Assembly: GCF_014356525.2 (NCBI RefSeq)
Contig: NC_052506.1
Span: forward strand, 19,433,916-19,497,915
Origin: Nilaparvata lugens
Lineage: Eukaryota > Arthropoda > Insecta > Hemiptera > Delphacidae
Direction of reading: 5' to 3'
DNA length: 64,000 bases
Every line of letters starts with the position of its first letter. The stretch's first letter is position 1. This document shows, in pieces, positions 30,031 to 40,919 of the stretch. The position numbers and the translations under genes were made by a program. The notes beneath the pieces are model-generated. The model was not told where the DNA came from. It ran no database searches and worked only from the letters and a program-made list of their open reading frames with translations.

Positions 30031-32780
30031 TTACTCATGGAAGGCCTTGTAGCAATTTCTTTCGCAAGTGAGGCAGAGGAAGAGTTTGCAGGTAGTGCAC
30101 TTCACTCGCCCTTTTCCCTTGCACCCTTCCCTGCGGCACCGTTTAGCATTTTTTGATTTAACCATCTCTGGCATATGCTCTGCCTTTCGTTTTCGGAATT
30201 TTTTCCTGGGAGGGGTCGAATTTTCTTTGTTGCAGGTTCGCCTGCTCCATACTCCTCATCCTCATCCTCTGAACCGTCTACTTCTGAATTTTCTTCCTCT
30301 TCAGTGTTTTCACCTTCATCACTTTCAACTGTTGATATCATTTCACTACCAAGAGTACTTTTAAAATTCAAAAAATCCATTATATCTTTCCTGTGTTTCC
30401 CAACCTGCAGCTGATCATGCCTGTATTGGATCCATGCATTACTTGTGGAAAGATCTGTGAAATGCATGATGGTTCTTAGCGTACATTTTTTTTGTTCTGT
30501 AGCCATTTCTGTAGTACGATATCATGCGATCGGACATGTCCACCCCACCCATAAATTTATTATATTTACTAACAACTTGTGGTCTGGTCACCTCCAAATG
30601 CACCCTGGCTTCTTTTGACCATCGCTTGCATTTATCTTGTGGTGCATCACCAAATGCACTGGACATCATCAATAGTGGCGATACATACTGCCACTCTGGT
30701 CCCATCTTCACTGGCTTTTGAGACAAATGAATCTGTTGTCCCCCATGGCATCTTCATTAAGTCCTTATCGGGAATCAAGTCTATCTTTGGACATCGATTT
30801 TTCATGATTGTGCCTGTCACACATATACCTTTTTGGCCTGCTATGTCCAGTAACTTCTCCGTAGTGAACCACCGGTCAGTGAAGATGCCTGTGCCAGGAG
30901 GAACAGAATGAAGCAGACAAAGAACTGCTGCTTCTCCCACTAGTAGTCTAGGATCATTCCCTAACAAGGTACCTTTTCCCTGGTAGATTTCAAAGTCCAA
31001 TACCAATCCATTGGGATCAGAAAGAGCAAAATTCTTTAAACCTACAGGGTTTGATTTTCCTGGAACATGCTATTTAATGTTATAGTGTCCAGTAAAGGGA
31101 ACCATTTGTTCATCAATGGAAAGTTGAGTTCTTCGACACATCTTGTAGCAGCCACCTTTTACAGAGTCAAGGAAAGGCCTCCAATTCTCCAACTCACCTT
31201 CCAGAGTTTATCTTCATATTTTCTTGTTTGCGGTACAGTGAGGTCATTGACAACCTTTAAATTATTTCTTATTTCTCTGAATCTCTCCCTAGGCATTGTT
31301 TCTGAAATTGCTGGGACTCGACATGTTTTCTCCCAATACATTCTTATTCTGGGATATCCCAAAACACTCATAAGAATATTCATCCCAAAAAATTTCTTCA
31401 TTTGAGTTTTGGTGACATTCAAATGTTTGTTTTTTTGTAGATGGTAACGGATGTTTGTGTTTTCAACCATATTATCAAACATTTCTTCAGTCAAATATTG
31501 CTCAAAGTATTGAATTGGAGTCCAATCTCTTCTGTTCTGATCCTCAGTGTCCTCTTCTTCTTCTCTCAGAGTTATTGAAGACTGGAATGTTGATTGCCTC
31601 TCCCATTCGTTTCGTTTGTCATTCAAAACAAATGTCTGCTGTTCTCTGCAAATGTTCTGCTGTTCTCTCCTCAGACTGCGATGTCTAGTAGAACCAGCAA
31701 TTGTTTCATCAGATTGTCTAGAAGGACGAGCAATAGGCTCAGCAGGTGATGAAGAGTCAGGATTGGTGATTGATGAGTCAGGATTGAAGTGGCTACTTCT
31801 TCATCATCATCTTCTTCTTCTTCTTCTTCTTCTTCTTCTTCTTCTTCTTCTAGTGGTGGTGGAGGATCGGAATCAGGAAAGGGTTCTCTGGATGATGTCA
31901 GAAAATTATCATCCTCTTCATCCCCCTCATCATCCTCAAACTCTGATATGTTTCCATTCTCGATCAAGGTGAGGATGTCATCTGCTGAATATTTAGATCC
32001 ATCTGTTGAAAAAACAAACAAACAAACAAACAAATTTTACAAATAAGTAAATTAATAATCTAAACCAATATAATCTAAATTATTTTTCAAGTTTTCAACA
32101 GTTTCTCTTTGGTGTAATGATTTAATTTATTTTTTCATCAACCTTCCAAATTCAAAATTTTTAAATGACTTTTCCTGGATCAAAAATTATGTGCTGGAAC
32201 AGTAATGTATTTTAATAACCTCATTTTGGATATTATCAAAATTTGGGAAAGAAATGATACAGGCTCAGCCTAGTTTTTCCTCCCTGGTCATAATATCATT
32301 ATGAATATAGTATTTTGTACAATAAATGAATAAAAATAAAATATATTTATTGGGTGTCAATATGATGACAGATTTGAGAAATATTTAGCTGTGTGATCCC
32401 ACCAGAATCATTGGTAATATTTTAGATGAATATTGTATTATTCATTTGTGGATGAATAATATGACCTTGAACAATTATTTCTCATATAACTTTTATTTTC
32501 AAAGAATAATGTTATTTAAAAAATTTAGAAGAAGAAAAACAAATAGTTACACTCGTTTTGTTGTTCTGTACGTTTTAAAGAGGTTAGGTTAGAGGTTAAA
32601 GCCTGGTGTCCACAAGTGTGGACAGTTTTCAAACAAACACTGACATTAGTTGATTGCAAGAAATTACAAATAATGCAATACTAATCCATTCTAAACATTT
32701 GGTAATGTATGAAAAACATCAATTACTCTTTTAAAACATAAAGAAAACAACTTACCTGGCCTTAGAAGATTGCTATCCAT
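30031..32780 (-). pseudogene. piggyBac-type transposase, two exons, frameshifted
   Basis: Exon 1 (32780-32756) encodes MDSNLLRP. A donor CCAG|GTAAGT at 32756/32755 and an acceptor TTCAACAG|AT at 32003/32002 join in phase to DGSKYSADDILTLI. An acidic region with a poly-Glu tract (GAA repeats, about 31810-31850) follows. Then the DDE_Tnp_1_7 core: RRDWTPIQYFEQYLTEEMFD, YPRIRMYWEK, LSIDEQMVPFTGHY (first Asp), GIFTDRWFTTEK (second) and YNKFMGGVDMSDRM (third). The C-terminus has the piggyBac Cys-rich finger (RCRREGCKGKG, CTTCKLFLCLTCERNCYKAF), stopping at 30031. Breaks include a TAG near 31070 where Gln is usual, and frame changes near 31690, 31165, 30660, 30515 and 30175. The three catalytic Asp codons survive, so decay is recent or partly due to sequencing error. 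piggyBac elements insert at TTAA. Confidence 0.85.
32601..32634 (-). repeat. piggyBac subterminal repeat, within the intron
   Basis: The minus strand reads TTTGAAAACTGTCCACACTTGTGGACACC-AGGC-like sequence, inverse to the copy at 29846. The palindrome GTCCACAAGTGTGGAC occupies 32608-32623. Further palindromes lie upstream of exon 1 at 32868 (degenerate) and 32942. Confidence 0.65.
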
Positions 32781-33394
32781 TTTTCAAAGTTTGTCTGCTT
32801 TGACATCAAACAAAAATCATGGACTACTGATGATTATCCAAGCGACCACTAGAATGCGTTCTAGAAGGTCCACGGATGTGTACACACAGGTTCATATCCC
32901 CAGAAAATGTGAGGAAGCTTTCTTATTGGTTGAAAAAAAGAGTCCACAGATGTGGACACTCAAATTGCCTTGGGTCGATAGGGAGGGGGAAACAATTCTG
33001 GCTCTAGGCCGTTAGAGGATAAAGAAACAGCTAGCTGAGATTTTGCTGGTACATTAATTTTATTGAGTCACTGCCGCCAGCTAGAGCGACCACTTATAAT
33101 TATTTCTTGAAATTCAAACTTCATTTCTAAATTTTTTCCCCCATGTATGTTTATTATAATTTTTGTTTTCATTAATAGTGAATACTCATTTTTATGATTT
33201 ATGATTTGATTTGATTGATATTTTTCTTTTACTTGAGTAGTTTATCTAATTTCTTTTCTTAAATTTCATTATTCTAGTTCCTAGATAAGTTTACATTCCT
33301 CACCTCCTCTTCTTACTTCCCAACTTCCCTTTGCATGCAAAAAAATGTTTTTCTCTTCCTCTTATCAAATTTGTTAATTTTGTTTCTTTGTAAT

Positions 33395-33526
33395 GTACGA
33401 TTCTATAATTTACTATGTATATAGGCACCTTATATAGGCACCTACTGAAAAACCTTCGGGTTTTGTGGGACCTCCAATGTAAATATTTTGTTCAATAAAA
33501 CTTGATTGATTGATTGATTGATTGAG
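33395..33526 (+). mobile_element. LINE 3' end with TTGA tail
   Basis: GGTTTTGTGGGACCTCCAAT is followed by TTCAATAAAACTTGATTGATTGATTGATTGA. A polyadenylation-like AATAAA directly before a tetranucleotide repeat is typical of some CR1/Jockey-type LINE ends. The 5' part is not recognised. Confidence 0.45.
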
Positions 33527-34150
33527 GTATATTGTTAACAGATACTTACCAAAGACATGTTATTCACATATATGTATATATTTATGTATTTAAATTTTCA
33601 TATGCTCATTTTTTATAATTTTATTTATGATGATGATTTTAGAAATTGTAATAGAATCATTAAATAATTGGTGGGCCAAACTGATTCTCAAGTGTGATAT
33701 TCTATCATGTTATTAATTAGGTATATTGTTAACAGATACTTACCAAAGACATGTGATTCATATATATGTATATATTTATGTATTTAAATTTCCATATGCT
33801 CATTTTAGAAGTTATTGTTATGATGATGATTGTAAAAATTGTAATAGAATCATTGAATAATTTGGTAGGCCTAACTGATTCTAGAGTGTAATATTCAATC
33901 ATGTTAATAGATATTGTCATGTATATTGTTAACAGATACTTACCAAAGACATGTTATTCATATATATGTTTAAATTTATGTATTTAAATTAGCATATGCT
34001 CATTTAAAAAAAAATTATGATGTTTGTAGAAATTCTAATAGAATCATTAAATACTTGGTGGGCCAAACTGATTCTCAAGTGTGATATTCTATCATGTTAA
34101 TATGTATATTGTTAACAGATACTTACCAAAGACATAAAATAAATATTATT
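33521..34150. repeat. minisatellite, about 190-bp unit, 3.3 copies
   Basis: GTATATTGTTAACAGATACT followed by TACCAAAGACAT recurs at about 33527, 33721, 33920 and 34104. Each unit also has TATGTATTTAAATT, CATATGCTCATTT and AGAATCATTGAATAATTTGG. The second duplication unit has the same array at 37163-37790. Confidence 0.85.
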
Positions 34151-34370
34151 TATATACATTTATATATTCATGTATTTGAATCTCGATTAAACTATTGTAA
34201 AAATCTTACATTCATCGTTTTGTTATTACTTATTTTATGCATTGCACCGATTGACTTTTTGATAGTATTCAAAATTTAGTTGCATGTTATTCACTCCTCA
34301 TGAATAAATGTTTATAATATTATATTATTATCATGTATAAAAACACGTTATGGTGTAATCATCATTATCA

Positions 34371-34506
34371 AATGAAAATCCAAATTACATTCAGTAAATC
34401 ACCCCGAAGAATTCTGCTACTGCAAATACTTACAACATGGTTAACAGCTAGATAGAAATGACCCTGTTGTCAAAATTTGCAGTAGCAGAAATCTTCAGGG
34501 TCATTT
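34371..34506. repeat. CTGCTACTGCAAAT hairpin repeat, copy 1
   Basis: ACCCCGAAGAATTCTGCTAC followed by TGCAAAT is mirrored by ATTTGCAGTAGCAGAAATCTTCAGGGT about 60 bp on. Further copies lie at 38018, 53692 and 60981. Confidence 0.7.
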
Positions 34507-34841
34507 AAAGCATTATCAACATTTTCGTTTAAAAATAATAAATTATTCATTAGCACGTGAATAACCCTTCTACTACCAACGTTTTTCACATACATGAAAT
34601 ACCAAGTGGGGTAACTGGGTTACACCAACAAGATTTCTGTTTTATATAATTATCTGAACTGTCTACAGCTATCACTGTTATGTATTGTTATATATATTAT
34701 ATATTGCTCTAAATTTATATTGTTATACTTTCATGATATTTGCTATTTTAATCAATTTATGGAATAAACGTTTTATGCATTGAATTGAATATTGGATTGT
34801 TTTTCATTTATTGACATGATATTTTATAGATTTGATCAAGG

Positions 34842-35922
34842 CCGTACCCAGAAACAAATTCCGGGTAGGGGGGGGGGGGTTGTGATACTAGGCGGGGTCC
34901 GAAGGGCCCAATAAAACCTTTTAAAAATTGTCAAATAACCCTTTTTCAGACCTTTATGTTTTATTGTCAAAACGAAGCTTTGATGGTCTTGCCGCTTGGA
35001 CCATTTCCATACAAAGCCGTTTGTTGTTCTCTCTGGCTGGCTCAAAAAGGTGCTCATGGCATTAAGGCTCTTCGGTACACGTTTTTTATTTAAAATGGAT
35101 AATCTTTCTCAATATAATTGTTAAGATCATTATATGAGTGAGAAAAAGTGGCAACTGAAATTTTTATGTGTTCTAATAAGCGAGTTATGGGAGTTATGGG
35201 TCGTTGAATTGCTAAATCCGTTTTCTTTCCAGATCATAAAAGGTTTCGACTATATTATTAGAACTTCTCTTGAAAATTCAAAAAATGTATCCTTCCAGAC
35301 TAAGACATTTTATTCCCCGTATCGTTCATAAATAAAAAGGGACATTTTTTGTCATTTCGATAACTTGTTTATTTTGGCATAAATCGCGAAAAACGCATAT
35401 TAGAACAAAGCCAATGATATACTGAATGTAAAATAAAACTACAATGGAAAATTCGAAACCGTTTATGATCTGGAAAGAAAACGGAGTTTAGCACTTCAAC
35501 AACCCATAATTCACTTGAAAATTTCAGTTGCCACTTTTTCTCACTCTTATAATGATCCTAACAATTATATTGAAAAAGATTTTCCAATTTAAAAAAAAGT
35601 GTACTGAACAGCCTTAAATAAACTACGTATATGAAAGATAACTTAAATATAATTTTCTCCGCTATGTGGTCTGTGGTGAATAGGAGAATAAAAAGATAGA
35701 TAATAAACATAGACTTAGCATCGTTTAATGCACCACAAAATTGTGTACGTAACATACTTTTTACTAGAAAATGTTTTGAACTTTGAACTCTTCTTTATTT
35801 TCCTATGAAAATAATTTAATAATACTTGAGTAATTTAGTTCCTATGTACATAAAGTTTTATTTTTGGGAAAATTTCGGTGGGGGGGGTCGTCCCAACCCC
35901 TGTGACCCCCCCCTGGGTACGG
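34842..35922. mobile_element. 1.08-kb long-TIR element, copy 1
   Basis: Termini CCGTACCCAG and CTGGGTACGG enclose G-rich and C-rich subterminal runs (12 G at 34868). Inside, a second inverted pair of about 150 bp flanks the centre: AAGATCATTATATGAGTGAG at 35120 against CTCACTCTTATAATGATCCT at 35540. ORFs inside (65 aa each) are antisense images of the arms and not convincing genes. An exact target duplication was not found; flanks GATCAAGG and GGTCTTGG are only partly alike. Confidence 0.8.
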
Positions 35923-36575
35923 GGTCTTGGAGGCCCAAATTATGGCCTTGGAGGTAAGTTCATATTGAAGGAAATTCACCCAATGGTTAATCTTTTCATA
36001 AATTAATTGGAATTTGTGAGCAATGACTTGTTGCAAAATGATGGGTTCGATGAAGGGCGCAGGTGGCTCAAGTTGGAAGTATTTTTGGCAGATAGCAGAT
36101 TAGAGTCACTCAACGAGCGCCTGTCAGATCCCCTAACATCTTTATCTCCAGACTCGACGTAGTCCTTCCAGCATCAAGTTAACCCAGTTCATCATGCATA
36201 ATCCACAAACTTCACTTTCCAACAGTTTCCAACTGGAAATTAAGTTACCAACTTTATAGCACTGCCAGGGACTGCGCCATAAAATCTGTTAATGGGATCA
36301 AAACAAGAATTCTTGTTTTAGTTGCACTTGTTTAATGTGGTTAATGGTCTGTTGAATGAGTCCATCCATTCTGTGTGCCTCACTCACTCTTCAAGTGAAC
36401 AAAATTTCAGCTTTAGTATTTCTCTCAAAAGAGGTAGCTAAATAACAACACAGGCCTGGTCTACAATAATAAAGTATCGGTGTCAGAGAAAACACAAGTA
36501 CTCTCATCATACACCAACCTCCATGAAAACACTTGTTTGAATCAAAGTATTCTAGTTATAAGCTTCATGTCTTTT

Positions 36576-39500
36576 AAAAAAAGAGTCCACAGATGTGGAC
36601 ACTCAAATTGCCTTGGGTCGATAGGGAGGGGGAAACAATTCTGGCTCTAGGCCGTTAGAGGATAAAGAAACAGCTAGCTGAGATTTTGCTGGTACATTAA
36701 TTTTATTGAGTCACTGCCGCCAGCTAGAGCGACCACTTATAATTATTTCTTCAAATTCAAACTTCATTTCTAAATTTTTTCCCCCATGTATGTTTATTAT
36801 AATTTTTGTTTTCATTATAATTTTTCAATAGTGAATACTCATTTTTATGAATTGATTTGATTGATATTTTTCTTTTACTTGAGTAGTTTATCTAATTTTC
36901 TTTTCTTAAATTTCATTATTCTAGTTCCTAGATAAGTTTACATTCCTCACCTCCTCTTCTTACTTCCCAACTTCCCTTTGCATGCAAAAAAATTTTTTTT
37001 CTCTTCCTCTTATCAAATTTGATAATTTTGTTCCTTTGTAATGTACGATTCTATAATTTACTATGTATACTTATATAGGCACCTACTGAAAAACCTTCGG
37101 GTTTTGTGGGACCTCCAATGTAAATATTTTGTTCAATAAAACTTGATTGATTGATTGATTGAGGTATATTGTTAACATATACTTACCAAAGACATGTTAT
37201 TCACATATATGTATATATTTATGTATTTAAATTTTCATATGCTCATTTTTTATAATTTTATTTATGATGATGATTTTAGAAATTGTAATAGAATCATTAA
37301 ATAATTGGTGGGCCAAACTGATTCTCAAGTGTGATATCCTATCAGGTTATTAATAGATATTGTTAACAGATACTTACCATGAGATACTTACTATGTGATT
37401 CATATATATGAATATATTTATGTATTTAAATTTCCATATGCTCATTTTAGAAGTTATTGTTATGATGATGATTGTAAAAATTGTAATAGAATCATTGAAT
37501 AATTTGGTAGGCCTAACTGATTCTAGAGTGTAATATTCAATCATGTTAATAGGATATTGTCATGTATATTGTTAACAGATACTTACCAAAGACATGTTAT
37601 TCATATATATGTTTAAATTTATGTATTTAAATTAGCATATGCTCATTTAAAAAAAAATTATGATGTTTGTAGAAATTCTAATAGAATCATTAAATACTTG
37701 GTGGGCCAAACTGATTCTCAAGTGTGATATTCTATCATGTTAATATGTATATTGTTAACAGATACTTACCAAAGACATAAAATAAATATTATTATATACA
37801 TTTATATATTCATGTATTTGAATCTCGATTAAACTATTGTAAAAATCTTACATTCATCGTTTTGTTATTACTTATTTTATGCATTGCACCGATTGACTTT
37901 TTGATAGTATTCAAAATTTAGTTGCATGTTATTCACTCCTCATGAATAAATGTTTATAATATTATATTATTATCATGTATAAAAACACGTTATGGTGTAA
38001 TCATCATTATTAAATGAAAATCCAAATTACATGCAGTAAATCACCCCGAAGAATTCTGCTACTGCAAATACTGACAACATGGTTAACAGCTAGATAGAAA
38101 TGACCCTGTTGTCAAAATTTGCAGTAGCAGAAATCTTCAGGGTCATTTAAAGCATTATCAACATTTTCGTTTAAAAATAATAAATTATTCATTAGCACGT
38201 TAATAACCCTTCTACTACCAACGTTTTTCACATACATGAAATACCAAGTAGGGTAACTGGGTTACACCAACAAGATTTCTGTTTTATATAATTATCTGAA
38301 CTGTCTACAGCTATCACTGTTATGTATTGTTATATATATTATATATTGCTCTAAATTTATATTGTTATACTTTCATGATATTTGCTATTTTAATAAATTT
38401 ATGGAATAAACGTTTTATGCATTGAATTGAATATTGGATTGTTTTTCATTTATTGACATGATATTTTATAGATTTGATCAAGGCCGTACCCAGAAACAAA
38501 TTCGGGTCGGGGGGGGGGGGTTGTGATACCAGGCGGGGTCCGAAGGGCCCAATAAAACCTTTTAAAATTGTCAAATAACCCTTTTTCAGACCTTTATGTT
38601 TTATTGACAAAACGAAGCTTTGATGGTCTTGCCGCTTGGACCATTTCCATACAAAGCCGTTTGTTGTTCTCTCTGGCTGGCTCAAAAAGGTGCTCATGGC
38701 ATTAAGGCTCTTCGGTACACGTTTTTATTTAAAATGGATAATCTTTCTCAATATAATTGTTAAGATCATTATATGAGTGAGAAAAAGTGGCAACTGAAAT
38801 TTTTATGTGTTCTAATAAGCGAGTTATGGGAGTTATGGGTCGTTGAATTGCTAAATCCGTTTTCTTTCCAGATCATAAAAGGTTTCGACTATATTATTAG
38901 AACTTCTCTTGAAAATTCAAAAAATGTATCCTTCCAGACTAAGACATTTTATTCCCCGTATCGTTCATAAATAAAAAGGGACATTTTTTGTCATTTCGAT
39001 AACTTGTTTATTTTGGCATAAATCGCGAAAAACGCATATTAGAACAAAGCCAATGATATACTGAATGTAAAATAAAACTACAATGGAAAATTCGAAACCG
39101 TTTATGATCTGGAAAGAAAACGGAGTTTAGCACTTCAACAACCCATAATTCACTTGAAAATTTCAGTTGCCACTTTTTCTCACTCTTATAATGATCCTAA
39201 CAATTATATTGAAAAAGATTTTCCAATTTAAAAAAAAGTGTACTGAACAGCCTTAAATAAACTACGTATATGAAAGATAACTTAAATATAATTTTCTCCG
39301 CTATGTGGTCTGTGGTGAATAGGAGAATAAAAAGATAGATAATAAACATAGACTTAGCATCGTTTAATGCACCACAAAATTGTGTACGTAACATACTTTT
39401 TACTAGAAAATGTTTTGAACTTTGAACTCTTCTTTATTTTCCTATGAAAATAATTTAATAATACTTGAGTAATTTAGTTCCTATGTACATAAAGTTTTAT

Positions 39501-40219
39501 TTTTGGGAAAATTTCGGTGGGGGGGGTCGTCCCGACCCCTGTGACCCCCCCCCTGGGTACGGGGTCTTGGAGGCCCAAATTATGGCCTTGGAGGTAAGTT
39601 CATATTGAAGGAAATTCACCCAATGGTTAATCTTTTCATAAATTAATTGGAATTTGTGAGCAATGACTCGTTGCAAAATGATGGGTTCGATGAAGGGCGC
39701 AGGTGGCTCAAGTTGGAAGTATTTTTGGCAGATAGCAGATTAGAGTCACTCAACGTGCGCCTGGCAGATCCCCTAACATCTTTATCTCCAGACTCGACGT
39801 AGTCCTTCCAGCATCAAGTTAACCCAGTTCATCATGCATAATCCACAAACTTCACTTTCCAACAGTTTCCAACTGGAAATTAAGTTACCAACTTTATAGC
39901 ACTGCCAGGGACTGCGTCATAAAATCTGTTAATGGGATCAAAACAAGAATTCTTGTTTTAGTTGCACTTGTTTAATGTGGTTAATGGTCTGTTGAGTGAG
40001 TCCATCCATTCTGTGTGCCTCACTCACTCTTCAAGTGAACAAAATTTCAGCTTTAGTATTTCTCTCAAAAGAGGTAGCTAAATAACAACACAGGCCTGGT
40101 CTACAATAATAAAGTATCGGTGTCAGAGAAAACACAAGTACTCTCATCATACACCAACCTCCATGAAAACACTTGTTTGAATCAAAGTATTCTAGTTATA
40201 AGCTTCATGTCTTTTAAAA
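36576..40219. repeat. 3.64-kb tandem duplication, unit 2
   Basis: This unit repeats 32933-36575 from the GTCCACAGATGTGGAC palindrome (36585) to GCTTCATGTCTTTTAAAA (40219). It contains its own LINE tail (about 37035-37163), minisatellite (37163-37790), hairpin repeat (38018-38147) and TIR element (38484-39562). The junction between units is an A-rich run of 4-7 bases, which could have served as microhomology. Confidence 0.95.
38484..39562. mobile_element. 1.08-kb long-TIR element, copy 2
   Basis: Same CCGTACCCAG/CTGGGTACGG termini and internal inverted arms as 34842-35922, duplicated with the surrounding unit rather than inserted independently. Confidence 0.8.
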
Positions 40220-40604
40220 TTAGAATTGATGATGATAATATAATTAATGAAATATATTATATCATGTATAAAGTTCTTTCCATTTTTACTCTCCGTTGTA
40301 CTTTTGATTAGGGTAGACTACTTTTGATTTTCAGCTTGGCTGTACGCTAGTCCCAGAGATATCACTTTCAACACGGCTCTTTCTCGAAGACAGAGAATCC
40401 CGATTCTCTGTCCTTCACCAATCGCACACACTTCCTAACAGCATTCTCTCTACTATTGTATCAGCATCCAATTGTCCATGCTACAAACAGTCGAAGAAGG
40501 TATCAGTTTCCCCTTCTTATTACAAGTAATATCTCTCGCACTATAGGCCAAGTTAATAATGCTTATTGCATTCTATTTCAACCATATTATCATAATTTTT
40601 ATAT
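40220..40604. other. unassigned region with a strong hairpin
   Basis: GACAGAGAATCCCGATTCTC followed by TGTC (40389-40412) forms an 11-bp stem with a two-base loop. Nothing else is recognised. Confidence 0.4.
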
Positions 40605-40619
40605 AACTTGAGTCACTTT

Positions 40620-40808
40620 TATTTCAGTCACAGATCATATACATGGAATGAAAATATTTTGACTGACAAAAGAACTAGAAATATTTTTTGTGAGGTGGCA
40701 TCCATCCAGCGTATTCAACAAGTTATTGACTGGCATGATTTCAACGACCGTATCTATGAACGATTTTCAATAACTTTCTTACCCAAGCACTCTTTGGCAG
40801 CCCAGTAA
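40620..40808 (+). CDS. candidate terminal exon, unknown protein
   Basis: A pyrimidine-containing tract ending TTATTTCAG (to 40627) precedes an open frame encoding RSYTWNENILTDKRTRN, then EVASIQRIQQVIDWHDFNDR and IYERFSITFLP, stopping at 40808. An AATAAA lies about 100 bp downstream (40911). Amino-acid composition looks protein-like, but I recognise no family and found no upstream exon. It could be chance. Confidence 0.25.
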   Translation, partial: YFSHRSYTWNENILTDKRTRNIFCEVASIQRIQQVIDWHDFNDRIYERFSITFLPKHSLAAQ

Positions 40809-40919
40809 TGTGTAACAGAAACCAACCAGAACCTTTAAATGATAATCAAGAATCGTTCTGATTGATTCACAAAAGCGTTCTTTGCTATAAGAATGTCTGT
40901 AAATAAACCCTTCAGTCTC

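Larger units (their letters stand above)
32933..36575. repeat. 3.64-kb tandem duplication, unit 1
   Basis: The unit opens with the piggyBac 5' palindrome (GTCCACAGATGTGGAC, 32942), followed by a LINE-like 3' tail, a minisatellite, the CTGCTACTGCAAAT hairpin, a long TIR element and a region of unknown nature ending GCTTCATGTCTTTTAAAA. The same series begins again at 36576. Offsets between matching positions run from 3639 to 3643 bp, with scattered SNPs and small indels, so the copies are recent but not identical. Confidence 0.95.

Noticed and set aside
31547..32046. Plus-strand Ser-rich and Leu-rich ORFs
   Set aside because: They are the other strand of the GAA repeat coding poly-Glu in the piggyBac N-terminus.
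35134..35331. 65-residue ORF and its twin at 38773-38970
   Set aside because: Identical only because the block is duplicated; the frame runs through an inverted arm and has no family.
32933..40219. The 3.64-kb direct repeats as LTRs of a retrotransposon
   Set aside because: They are directly adjacent with no internal region, lack TG..CA ends, and contain unrelated elements.
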